Of a DNA stretch of 48,651 bases, positions 9,124-17,339 are shown in pieces. Each line of letters opens with the position of its first letter. The stretch's first letter is position 1. The notes under the pieces were generated by a model. The model was given only the letters and a program-made list of their open reading frames with translations. It was not told the origin of the DNA and made no database searches. Location of the stretch: assembly GCA_902610905.1 (NCBI GenBank), contig CACLXS010000007.1:1-48651 (forward strand), in the 5' to 3' direction. The translations under genes and the position numbers were made by a program. Source of the DNA: an uncultured SAR86 cluster bacterium (GTDB taxonomy: Bacteria; Pseudomonadota; Gammaproteobacteria; Magnimaribacterales; D2472).

Positions 9124-10440
9124 TTAGCGCTTAAAATAATCAATATTATAAAAATCTACATGTGCATCTATAGATTCATCTGGTATATTCCAACCTTCTG
9201 GAGCATATGTCATTGATATATCCTCCCAGTTTGTTAATCTCATGGTTTCGTTAAATTGTTTATAAAACTCTTCTTCATTAAGTCCTGTATAAAGCTCTAC
9301 AGCACCCCAAAATCCATATTCATAGTATAGTGATGGTATATCTCTTAAAACTACCTCCCACGAACTGATACTTGCCATAAAATGAATTGGTGCAAATGGT
9401 GCTAGTTGATTTTCACAATCATTGTTATTATGTCCATCTTCTGGATAACCATCAGAATGTTCTGGGCCTAATTCCCAACCACTACAATCAATTAATTCAT
9501 AATTTATATGACCTGATTGTTCCACATATGGTCCGCTTGACTGAATTCTTTGTAAAAACCACCAAAAAGAGGTATTGCGTCCATTTATTTGAAAATTAAC
9601 CATATTATTAATATCTTGTGAATCATATTTATCTAAAAAGTTAAGATTTTTCCAATTTGATCTTATCCACCAAAATTCAGCGGACATAGCAGCACCTTCA
9701 ATCCACCACCATGGAGCATTGACGCTTTGATTAGGATCATCTTCAGGAGCACTTTGATAATCTAAACCTCTGTCTAATGCATGCGCTCTTTGATAATGAT
9801 GAAAATATTCATGCTGCATATGCTGGATTATTTCAATTTCAATTTCATAATCTTCTGGTCTATAGTTGGGGTCATTTGCTGCATGACTATAAAGAAGAAA
9901 ACTTTTCCAAACCATGCATGTTGAATGCTGTTCAAAATCTGAATCTTTTTCCCAACCATTAGGATTAGCGCCCGCTAGACAACTGGATACACTCCTAAGT
10001 TCATTTGTTGAGTAGCCATCTTCCCAGCCATTATATTTAAGTTCTACTAATCTATTCATAATTGGTACATTAATTTCATCAGGACCATCTTCATTAAAAA
10101 CCATATAGTTATAATTCATATATCCACCAAATGATGTATTTAAAGCATTTTGTGTAATATCTTCTCTATCAATGTAATATTGTTCAATATCAATACTGAA
10201 TATAGCCCATTGATCTGGATTAGATTTAGGTTGATTAAATCCCTCATTTAAAAGTTTTATTGTTGCATCATTTGGAACAGCTGTAGGCGAAGGACAGTTT
10301 GGATAACAAGGAAAGTTTGTATTAATTAATGTAGGTGGGATAGTAGAATCAACATCAATTATTTCTGATGATTTACCTCCTCCACATGAAGTTACTAGTA
10401 TTAATGATAAAAATGAAATTGTTATAAATGATAGTTTCAT
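9124..10440 (-). CDS. Secreted lipoprotein with HEXXH zinc-peptidase signature, family not recognised
   Basis: A 438-residue protein with a type II signal peptide: a hydrophobic stretch to residue 16 and a lipobox with C19 in VTSCGGG, followed by a Ser/Pro-rich linker with a small Cys pair (CYPNC). The core carries HEYFHHYQ at 210-217, a classic HEXXH zinc motif, then WWWIEGAA at 244-251, where E248 is placed to be the third ligand as in gluzincin peptidases. The rest is rich in Trp, Tyr, Asn and Asp and contains further Cys residues, typical of an extracellular protein. I do not recognise a named family. Peptidase activity is an inference from the motifs. It is transcribed alone and bracketed by a 28-bp repeat. 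Confidence 0.75.
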   Translation of the reverse strand: MKLSFITISFLSLILVTSCGGGKSSEIIDVDSTIPPTLINTNFPCYPNCPSPTAVPNDATIKLLNEGFNQPKSNPDQWAIFSIDIEQYYIDREDITQNALNTSFGGYMNYNYMVFNEDGPDEINVPIMNRLVELKYNGWEDGYSTNELRSVSSCLAGANPNGWEKDSDFEQHSTCMVWKSFLLYSHAANDPNYRPEDYEIEIEIIQHMQHEYFHHYQRAHALDRGLDYQSAPEDDPNQSVNAPWWWIEGAAMSAEFWWIRSNWKNLNFLDKYDSQDINNMVNFQINGRNTSFWWFLQRIQSSGPYVEQSGHINYELIDCSGWELGPEHSDGYPEDGHNNNDCENQLAPFAPIHFMASISSWEVVLRDIPSLYYEYGFWGAVELYTGLNEEEFYKQFNETMRLTNWEDISMTYAPEGWNIPDESIDAHVDFYNIDYFKR

Positions 10441-10500
10441 AGTTATTATTAAAATCTTATTTGATTGAATCGATCATAAGTTAATATAAGATAAGTATTT

Positions 10501-10528
10501 ATTATGTGAAGTTATATATTATTAATTA
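10501..10528. repeat. 28-bp dispersed repeat, copy 2
   Basis: ATTATGTGAAGTTATATATT begins this copy, which matches 9055-9082 with 4 mismatches over 28 bp; the first 19 bp differ at one base. It lies 3 bp beyond the stop of the metallo-beta-lactamase-fold gene and 60 bp upstream of the HEXXH lipoprotein start. Confidence 0.6.
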
Positions 10529-10531
10529 GTA

Positions 10532-11473
10532 CTACTCTACTGAACTTCTAATAATAGTTAGGTCTTTCGTTAATACACTCCCTATTGCTGTATGCGATAA
10601 ATTTTCTCTAGTGATGCCAATAATATCAGCAATAGTTTCTGCTGCATAAATACCAGTACAATGCCCACCCATAAATTTTGTAAGACCATTTTCTTTTAGC
10701 CAACTAGCAGTTTGTGTAATTGTTTTATCAGTAGCTTTGAACAAATGGAATCCTCCAATTGCACCATAAACAGGAACGTTTTTAATTGATTGAAGTTTCT
10801 TTGCAGTATTGATAATTCCTGAATGGCCACAGCCAGACATCATAACCCAGCCATTATCAGTTAACATACCAACTGACTGATCATCCTTAATAATGTCAGG
10901 TATTGTGAGTTCTTCATCAAGAAAGAAACCTTTAGGACCATTATATGATTCTACTGTTCTTTCAACTGTCCCTGTTACATAGATATTATTAGCAATCATT
11001 TTATAATCATCAAGTATTATGAATTTGATACCCTCTTTCTCAGCATCTTTTTTAAATTCTAATGAATCCTGATAGTTTCCAGGACCCTCTTTCCTTCCAT
11101 TTTTAGCATATCTTTGATCAAAAAAACCTCTCGCTACATAGACTTCTGAGAAAGCATATTTATTAATTTTTTTATAGGTTTTTCTTAGTTTTATAAGACC
11201 GCCTGTATGATCGCTATGAAAGTGACTTAAGACAACTTTATTAACTTTTGATAAATCTTTATTTAGAACATTTGCGTTATGTAAAACAGTATCTTCATGA
11301 AATCCTGTATCAAATAAGACTGATTCGTTTTCACTTTCATATAGGGCTGAAAAACTCCATTCACCGAAACCACCATAATTAGAGATATTTGTAGCTAAAA
11401 CAGTTATTTTATATTCAGAATATAAGTTAAATGTTGTAAATAAAATTAAAAGAAATTTAATTAATATATTCAT
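10532..11473 (-). CDS. Exported metallo-beta-lactamase-fold hydrolase, COG1237-like
   Basis: A 313-residue MBL-fold protein with an N-terminal signal sequence (residues 1-19). The metal motif HFHSDH (H84, H86, D88, H89) is intact, preceded by VLFDTGFHEDTVLHNANVL. Further ligand segments appear at SGCGHSGIINT and MGGHCTGIYA. This arrangement, particularly FDTG...NA and the GCGHSG motif, resembles COG1237, whose archaeal member MptA-type proteins and bacterial relatives act on pterin or other phosphoesters. Being exported, it is unlikely to do the cytoplasmic pterin reaction; its substrate is unknown. Transcribed alone or with the downstream lipoprotein gene. Confidence 0.82.
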   Translation of the reverse strand: MNILIKFLLILFTTFNLYSEYKITVLATNISNYGGFGEWSFSALYESENESVLFDTGFHEDTVLHNANVLNKDLSKVNKVVLSHFHSDHTGGLIKLRKTYKKINKYAFSEVYVARGFFDQRYAKNGRKEGPGNYQDSLEFKKDAEKEGIKFIILDDYKMIANNIYVTGTVERTVESYNGPKGFFLDEELTIPDIIKDDQSVGMLTDNGWVMMSGCGHSGIINTAKKLQSIKNVPVYGAIGGFHLFKATDKTITQTASWLKENGLTKFMGGHCTGIYAAETIADIIGITRENLSHTAIGSVLTKDLTIIRSSVE

Positions 11474-11638
11474 AATATTTTTATCAATAGATATGTAATT
11501 ACTATAACAATAAAAAAAATATAAATACTTTTATTAAATATATATCTAAATAATTTACATTTATGTTGAATGTTTGTAACAAAAAAATTTTTAAATGAAT
11601 TAGTATTGAAGTTGTTTAAACTTTAATAGGGAGAAAAA

Positions 11639-12019
11639 ATGACTGAATATCAAGTATTAAACCTTATGCAGGTTAGTTTTATTCAAAATTCTATGTATTT
11701 TGTAGGAATGGTTCTAATGACATGGCTTGCTTTTAGGATGTGTAATAATGTTAGAAATAATCCTAATGTAAACTTAGCAGGAAAACTGTTTACATCAATT
11801 TTCTGTGTATTTGTTGCAGCATTTATGTTTCAAGTTAATCAAATTGGTGGAGCGATATTAAATTCAAATGTTGCTTTGTTGGTTGACATGGGTGCGGCTT
11901 CGGGCGATAGAATGTCTGAATATTTAGATGCTCCGCTTATAGTCGGTGGACCTGTACAAACAATCTTTGTTTTATTTGTCTTAGTATTCCAACTTGCTTT
12001 AGTTTGGGTTAAAGAATAA
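11639..12019 (+). CDS. Small three-helix membrane protein of unrecognised family, paralogue A
   Basis: A 126-residue protein with three predicted membrane helices at about residues 17-36, 50-70 and 102-123. A soluble loop of about 30 residues precedes the last helix. I recognise no named family. It shares layout and residues with the protein at 39771: a helix ending W-[LI]-A-x-R, a polar Asn-rich linker, N-[LI]-x-G-K at the start of helix 2, and a C-terminal helix ending in a Trp/Lys motif. It has a strong ribosome site (AGGGAG, 5-10 bp before ATG), sits alone, and is followed by a strong bidirectional terminator, all suggesting high and independent expression. The near-palindrome AAGTTGTTTAAACTT at 11610-11624 lies just upstream. 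Confidence 0.8.
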   Translation: MTEYQVLNLMQVSFIQNSMYFVGMVLMTWLAFRMCNNVRNNPNVNLAGKLFTSIFCVFVAAFMFQVNQIGGAILNSNVALLVDMGAASGDRMSEYLDAPLIVGGPVQTIFVLFVLVFQLALVWVKE

Positions 12020-12032
12020 TAAACTTAGAAAC

Positions 12033-12064
12033 AAAAAAAGAGGGCCATATGCCCTCTTTTTTTT
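12033..12064. terminator. Bidirectional terminator
   Basis: The stem AGAGGGC (12039-12045) with GCCCTCT (12051-12057) closes a 5-nt loop. It is flanked by A residues on the left and T residues on the right, so it can end transcription in both directions. It separates the membrane protein gene from the convergent secreted-protein pair. Confidence 0.92.
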
Positions 12065-12070
12065 ATAACC

Positions 12071-12760
12071 TTATGATTTTGTATAAATTATTTTACAAAA
12101 TTCAGTAGTCTCTCTTACTACCTCTGAAACATATTTTTTAAAAGCGTTGTCCCATATTTTTCCATATGAAGCACCTGCATAATATTCGTCAACAACCTTA
12201 CCACTTTCAGCAGCAGTATTTGTAACTACTCTTAAATGAACTACCTCAGTGCCTCCACCCATTGGTTCAAAAACACCAAATCTCATATCATGGCCAGCAT
12301 TCTGAACTTCTTTTTCTAATCGAGTCATTTCTTTTGCAAATGCTCTAGAATCAGTAGTTTTTATTCTCCAAAGTCTTTCATATCCTGGGTTAAGCTCAAA
12401 TTCTTTTAAAGGTTTCCAAGTGACCGAATATAAAGGCATTCTGAGTTTATTAAAGCCTTCAGAAGCATTCATAGGATCATATAGCTCAGAGGTTTGAAAT
12501 GCTTTTTCAACACTAGGGAATGCATTCCAAACAAACATTTCACCAGGATATTCGTTTCCAGTCTTGACAATACAAACTCCAGCGACATCAGATCCAATCA
12601 TCTTAAATGCTTCAGTGTTATCTTTCATATAGTTTACATATGCATCTATATTGTTAGCTTTTACATGAAGTGTTGTGAATGCACCTTCTGGAACAATAGC
12701 AAATAAGCTAGTGCTTATAAAAAATATACTTGATAAATACAAGGATTTTATTATTTTCAT
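12071..12760 (-). CDS. Secreted protein of unknown function, possible tandem alpha-beta barrel
   Basis: A 229-residue protein with a cleavable signal peptide (hydrophobic residues 7-20, ending SLFA). I do not recognise a characterised family. The mature part looks like two repeats of a beta-alpha-beta unit. The first half has FTTLHVKANNIDAYVNYMKDN and later MFVWNAFPSVEKAF; the second half has LWRIKTTDSRAFAKEMTRLE and VVHLRVVTNTAAES. That pattern suggests two antibiotic-monooxygenase-like (dimeric alpha-beta barrel) domains in one chain. It lies 24 bp downstream of a gene of similar design, so the two form an operon. Periplasmic location is likely; catalysis is not implied by any visible residue set. 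Confidence 0.72.
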   Translation of the reverse strand: MKIIKSLYLSSIFFISTSLFAIVPEGAFTTLHVKANNIDAYVNYMKDNTEAFKMIGSDVAGVCIVKTGNEYPGEMFVWNAFPSVEKAFQTSELYDPMNASEGFNKLRMPLYSVTWKPLKEFELNPGYERLWRIKTTDSRAFAKEMTRLEKEVQNAGHDMRFGVFEPMGGGTEVVHLRVVTNTAAESGKVVDEYYAGASYGKIWDNAFKKYVSEVVRETTEFCKIIYTKS

Positions 12761-12784
12761 TATTTCTCCTAATTAATAAAGTTT

Positions 12785-13525
12785 TTATTCACCATTAAAG
12801 TTTTTTACGAATTGAACTAATTCTGTATTTACATTTACCCTTATATCTTTAGCAATTTTAGCAAAATCTGCAAAATCTGATGTTGATCTAACTTTTGCAA
12901 GTGATTGAGAGAGATCTTTCATTGAATCAGCTCCGAAATATACCATATGTGATGTGTATCTATTTCCATAAGGAATAACATTAAGTCCAAATGATCCAGG
13001 TATATTATTTATTTGTGATTGCATTAACTGTTTCCATGCACTGACATATTCTGACTCACTACCCTCTTGAACTTTAAAATTAAATTTTGCAAAAACAGTA
13101 TTAGATTGCCAATTCCTTCCTGATAATACATTTTCAGATACCCAGTTCCATGATCTATCTGTATCTGTTGATCTTTGAAAGCTTTTAATCATCATTGCTG
13201 ATTCTTTACATGAGGTAAATATAGCTCTTCCTTTTTGCATTTGATCCCAATTTTCATAAACTACTAAGATAAAATGACTATTTCCTGAACCTCTAAGAGC
13301 CCAAAGGCTAACATCAGCTCCAGATTCATTTCTCCAATTTTTAGCACATTCTGATTTATCAAAATCATTAAGAGCTTTCATAAAACTAGATGGATCTGTA
13401 ACAGTAAAGTAATTAAATTCACCTACTGTTCCATCACTCTCTATTTTTTCAGAATTTGCTGAAATTGATGTGTTGAATAATAAAAAAGATCCAACAACAA
13501 TAATTGATAATATATTTTTATACAT
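12785..13525 (-). CDS. Secreted protein of unknown function, partner of the downstream gene
   Basis: A 246-residue protein with a signal peptide (residues 1-23, ending SISA). The mature sequence again appears to be two beta-alpha-beta units: FNYFTVTDPSSFMKALNDF and FILVVYENWDQMQKG in the first, FAKFNFKVQEGSESEYVSAWKQL and SHMVYFGADSMKDLSQSL in the second. Helix spacing and the motif of a strand, then Asp/Ser, then a helix with aromatic residues match the neighbouring protein, so they are probably ancient paralogues. Two Cys residues in the first half (CAKNW, SCKES) could form a disulfide. It is the promoter-proximal gene of the pair. Function unknown. Confidence 0.72.
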   Translation of the reverse strand: MYKNILSIIVVGSFLLFNTSISANSEKIESDGTVGEFNYFTVTDPSSFMKALNDFDKSECAKNWRNESGADVSLWALRGSGNSHFILVVYENWDQMQKGRAIFTSCKESAMMIKSFQRSTDTDRSWNWVSENVLSGRNWQSNTVFAKFNFKVQEGSESEYVSAWKQLMQSQINNIPGSFGLNVIPYGNRYTSHMVYFGADSMKDLSQSLAKVRSTSDFADFAKIAKDIRVNVNTELVQFVKNFNGE

Positions 13526-13695
13526 AATTTTTCCCTCTAAAGATTTATTTTTTATATTAATATATATATTCCTAAAATATGTGTCATATTCATTACAAAA
13601 ATGTAAATTTTTTATATTTAAAAAATAAAGATATGTTATTAATTTAAATTAAAATTTAATGTGATAGAATCATTTTTTTTATTATTTAGTCAACC

Positions 13696-14739
13696 ATGAT
13701 TTACAACAGCATACTAAATACCGTAGGAAATACTCCTGTGGTAAAAATTAATAATTTAGCTCCTGAAGGTATTGACTTATATGTAAAACCAGAGTTTTTT
13801 AACCCCGCATCATCTGTAAAAGATAGGCTAGCTTTTAGCATAATTGATGAGGCTGAAAAACAAGGGGTTTTAAAACCAGGACAAACAGTTGTTGAAGCAA
13901 CTAGTGGTAATACAGGTATTGGCCTTGCATTTGTTTGTGCGGCAAAAAATTATCCATGTGTTATTACAATGCCTGAAAGTGCGTCTATTGAAAGAAGAAA
14001 AATGATGAGGTTTCTTGGTGCCAAAGTTATTATCACGCCAGCACCTGAGGCTGGTTCAGGTGCTTACAAAAAGGCAAAAGAATTGGCTGATCAAAACGGA
14101 TGGTTTTATGCCAGACAATTTGAAAATGAGGCTAATGCAAATATCCATGAAAGTACTACCGGTGAAGAAATACTTTCAGATTTTAAAGATTTAGGTTTAG
14201 ATTATTGGGTTTCTGGTTACGGTACTGGTGGTACCTTTTCAGGTGTTGCAAGAGTTTTAAAAAAATCAATGCCAAATACAAAATTAGTTATGGCTGAACC
14301 TGATGTTGCACCTCTTGTTGCTAACGGAACTGATCAAAAAAGAACAGATGATGGAGCCCCTGCTGTCTCACATCCTGATTGGAATCCTCATCCTATACAA
14401 GGCTGGACAACTGATTTTATTCCCCTAGTTTTGCAGGAAGCTATAGATAATAAATTTATAGATAAAATAATACCTGTATCTGGAGCTGATGGAATTAAAT
14501 GGTCGCAAAAACTTGCCGCTCACGAAGGCATATTAACTGGTATCTCTGGAGGATCGACATTTGCGGTAGCAATGGATGTTGCGAATAAAGCACCAAAAGG
14601 TACTACAATTCTGTGTATGCTTGCTGACACTGCTGAAAGGTATTTATCAAGCGTTCTATTTGAAGAAATATCTCCAGATATGAATAGTAGTGAAATTGAG
14701 ATTTTGAATTCTACGCCCGCGTACAGAGAGTCAGTATAA
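13696..14739 (+). CDS. cysK: Cysteine synthase A (O-acetylserine sulfhydrylase)
   Basis: A 347-residue PLP enzyme of the beta fold family that makes cysteine from O-acetylserine and sulfide. The PLP lysine is K42 in SSVKDRLAF; the substrate loop TSGNTGIG and phosphate-binding GYGTGGTFSG are intact. Near residue 220 there is an extra segment containing SHPDWNPHPIQGWTTDFIP. This is longer than in E. coli CysK and is seen in a proteobacterial subgroup of the family. The overall length is slightly above the usual 310-325 residues. No Shine-Dalgarno sequence is obvious; TAGAAT with an upstream TG near 13665 may be the -10. The gene is convergent with clpA, with 15 bp between stops. Confidence 0.93.
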   Translation: MIYNSILNTVGNTPVVKINNLAPEGIDLYVKPEFFNPASSVKDRLAFSIIDEAEKQGVLKPGQTVVEATSGNTGIGLAFVCAAKNYPCVITMPESASIERRKMMRFLGAKVIITPAPEAGSGAYKKAKELADQNGWFYARQFENEANANIHESTTGEEILSDFKDLGLDYWVSGYGTGGTFSGVARVLKKSMPNTKLVMAEPDVAPLVANGTDQKRTDDGAPAVSHPDWNPHPIQGWTTDFIPLVLQEAIDNKFIDKIIPVSGADGIKWSQKLAAHEGILTGISGGSTFAVAMDVANKAPKGTTILCMLADTAERYLSSVLFEEISPDMNSSEIEILNSTPAYRESV

Positions 14740-14754
14740 AAAGATTTTAAAGAA

Positions 14755-16998
14755 TTAAACTTTTATCTTATCTTTAATTTCTTTAAATTTTAAAGAACCA
14801 TTTTCTATATAAAGATTAATTTGTCCTCCTGATTTAAGGTTGCCAAATAATAATTTATCAACCAATGGTTTTTTAATATTTTTAGAAATAAATCTTTCCA
14901 TAGGCCTTGCACCCATCTCTTTATCATAGCCGTTATCTGCTATCCAATTAATTACAGCCTTGGAGACAACTATTTCAACATTTCTCTTATCTAGTTGTGC
15001 TTGAAGCTTTGTAAGGAATTTATCAACGATAGATAGGATGATTGATTTTTCTAGATAATTAAATTGAATAGTTTCATCTAATCTATTTCTAAATTCAGGT
15101 GTAAAAAGTTTATTAAGAGAATTCATAGCATCTGATTCATTAGATGAAGTACTAAATCCAATATTTCTTTTTGCTAATAATTCAGCTCCAATATTAGTAG
15201 TCATTATTAATATTACATTTCTAAAGTCTGCTTTTCTTCCATTATTATCAGTTAATATACCAGCATCCATAACTTGTAAAAGAATATTGAAAATATCAGG
15301 GTGTGCTTTTTCAATTTCATCAAGCAGTAAAACACAATGAGGAGATTTTACTATTGCTTCTGTTAATAAACCACCTTGATCAAATCCAACATAACCAGGA
15401 GGAGCTCCTATAAGCCTTGAGACTGTGTGTCTTTCCATATATTCACTCATATCAAATCTAATAAGATCTATCCCCATAATCTCAGATAACTGTTTAGATA
15501 TTTCTGTTTTACCTACCCCAGTAGGGCCAGTAAATAAAAATGAGCCTATGGTTTTATTGTCATCTCTAAGTCCAACTCGTGAGAGCTTGATGGCATTTGC
15601 TAAAGTTTCCACAGCAAGATCTTGACCAAAAATAACCCTTTTTAGATTTTCTTCTAAGTTTTTAAGATCTTTCTTATCTGAAACAGTTATATTTTGTTCT
15701 GGTATTTTAGTAATCTTAGATATAGTTTTTTCTATATCAGACTGATTTACGGTAATATTTTTCTTATTTTTTCTAGCTATATTCAACATAGCCCCAGTTT
15801 CATCTATTACATCAATTGCTTTATCAGGCAGAAATCTTTCATTGATATATTTTGATGATAAATCAACAGAAGCTTTGACTGCCTCATTGGTATAAAAAAC
15901 ATTATGATAGTCTTCATAAATATTTTTAATCCCATTAATTATCTCAATACACTCATCAAAAGATGGTTCGATAACATCAATTTTTTGAAATCTTCTTGAT
16001 AAAGCTTGATTTTGATCAAAAATTCCTCTGTATTCTTGAAATGTTGTCGAACCAATACATCTTAAGGTACCTTTCCCAAGTGCAGGTTTAAGAAGGTTTG
16101 AAACATCAAGAGATCCTCCTGAAGCAGAGCCAGCACCTATTATGGTATGAATTTCATCTATAAATAAAATTGCCTTATCTTTGGTTTCTAAAAATTTTAA
16201 AACTTCTTTAAGTCTTTTTTCAAAATCGCCTCTGTATTTTGTGCCAGCAATCAAAGCAGCTATATCCAATGAATATATAATTGACTCATTTAGGATATTA
16301 GGCACCTTATTATTTACTATAAGATATGCTAGGCCTTCAGCAATTGCAGTCTTCCCCACTCCTGACTCACCAACTAGTAATGGATTATTCTTTGTTCTTC
16401 TTGATAAAATTTGAATTAATCTATCAACTTCTTTAGTTCTTCCAATTAAATTATCAATCTTATCTTCATTTACTAAATTATTTAAATTAATTAAATAAGG
16501 GCTTTCTTCTGATTTAATATTTTCTGCTTGGATATTTTCTTCATTAGCAGTGCTGCTGTCAGTTGTTTTCTTTTCTAAAGGACCGTGAGAAATAAATGTA
16601 ACAACATCAAGTCTATTGATATTATTTTTATTTAAAATATAAACCGATCTTGATTCCTTTTCTGAAAATATCGCAACTAAAATATTTATGGGCTTAACCA
16701 CCCCTTTTCCAGATGATTGAATATGAAAAACAGCTCTTTGTAGCACTCTTTGAAAACCAAGTGTTGGTTGCACGGCTTTTTGATTATCAGTTCTCATAAT
16801 GCTGGATTTTTTTAAATGCTCATTAAGATCATCCTTTAGAGCATCAACACTAACATTTTGACCTTCAATAAAATCTTTTACATCATAATCATTGAGAATT
16901 ATCAAAAAAAGATGTTCAACAGTTAGGTATTGAATATTTATTTCTTGCGCCTTATCAAAAAGATTGGCAATTGAAACTTCTAAATCTTTACTAAACAT
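14755..16998 (-). CDS. clpA: ATP-dependent Clp protease ATP-binding subunit ClpA
   Basis: A 747-residue AAA+ unfoldase that feeds substrates to ClpP. The N-domain (about 1-140) binds ClpS. The first AAA module has Walker A GESGVGKT (210-217) and Walker B ILFIDEIHTIIGAG. The second has GPTGVGKTE near residue 490 and VLLLDEIEKAHPDIF, with GAPPGYVGFDQGG between. Length is close to E. coli ClpA (758). It follows clpS by 2 bp on the same strand. No clpP lies in the window. Confidence 0.97.
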   Translation of the reverse strand: MFSKDLEVSIANLFDKAQEINIQYLTVEHLFLIILNDYDVKDFIEGQNVSVDALKDDLNEHLKKSSIMRTDNQKAVQPTLGFQRVLQRAVFHIQSSGKGVVKPINILVAIFSEKESRSVYILNKNNINRLDVVTFISHGPLEKKTTDSSTANEENIQAENIKSEESPYLINLNNLVNEDKIDNLIGRTKEVDRLIQILSRRTKNNPLLVGESGVGKTAIAEGLAYLIVNNKVPNILNESIIYSLDIAALIAGTKYRGDFEKRLKEVLKFLETKDKAILFIDEIHTIIGAGSASGGSLDVSNLLKPALGKGTLRCIGSTTFQEYRGIFDQNQALSRRFQKIDVIEPSFDECIEIINGIKNIYEDYHNVFYTNEAVKASVDLSSKYINERFLPDKAIDVIDETGAMLNIARKNKKNITVNQSDIEKTISKITKIPEQNITVSDKKDLKNLEENLKRVIFGQDLAVETLANAIKLSRVGLRDDNKTIGSFLFTGPTGVGKTEISKQLSEIMGIDLIRFDMSEYMERHTVSRLIGAPPGYVGFDQGGLLTEAIVKSPHCVLLLDEIEKAHPDIFNILLQVMDAGILTDNNGRKADFRNVILIMTTNIGAELLAKRNIGFSTSSNESDAMNSLNKLFTPEFRNRLDETIQFNYLEKSIILSIVDKFLTKLQAQLDKRNVEIVVSKAVINWIADNGYDKEMGARPMERFISKNIKKPLVDKLLFGNLKSGGQINLYIENGSLKFKEIKDKIKV

Positions 16999-17000
16999 AT

Positions 17001-17339
17001 TTAATCAGTTAATGGTTCTATTTCACTCAATAATGGATGATTGTGATGTTTTGCCATATTATTAACTTCATATGACATCATCTCAGCAATCTCTTTAGAA
17101 AATATACCACAAACACCCTTTCCTTTTGTATGAACGGCCATCATTATTTGTGTAGATTTCTCATGAGTATGGTTAAAAACTGTTTGAAGAACATAAACAA
17201 CAAACTCCATTGGAGTGTAATCATCATTAATTAATATTACTTGATATAAAGGAGGTTCTTTTAGTTCTGGATCTTTTTCTAATACTGCTGATCCTAAATC
17301 ATTTGATGCGTCTATGGTCTCTTTGGATAACCTTATCAT
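17001..17339 (-). CDS. clpS: ATP-dependent Clp protease adaptor ClpS
   Basis: A 112-residue adaptor that delivers N-degron substrates to ClpA. The core YQVILINDDYTPMEFVVYVLQ contains the conserved NDDYTPMEFV that forms the residue pocket, followed by MMAVHTKGKGVCGIFSKEIAE. The N-terminal 25 residues are a variable tail. It starts within the icd stop (TAATG, 1-bp overlap), and clpA follows, so icd, clpS and clpA are one translationally linked run. Confidence 0.97.
   Translation of the reverse strand: MIRLSKETIDASNDLGSAVLEKDPELKEPPLYQVILINDDYTPMEFVVYVLQTVFNHTHEKSTQIMMAVHTKGKGVCGIFSKEIAEMMSYEVNNMAKHHNHPLLSEIEPLTD

Noticed and set aside
10532-11473. Naming the MBL-fold protein as an MptA-type pterin enzyme
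   Set aside because: It shares COG1237-like motifs but has a signal peptide, and that reaction is cytoplasmic; only the fold-level call is supported.
12494-12706. Open frame antisense to the secreted protein at 12071
   Set aside because: Its composition is unusual and it lacks a ribosome site; the opposite strand has a signal peptide and normal composition.
13592-13607. Short palindrome TTACA-AAAA-TGTAA between the secreted pair and cysK, considered as an operator
   Set aside because: Arms are only 5 bp in very AT-rich DNA and no second copy with matching context was found; too weak to list as a site.
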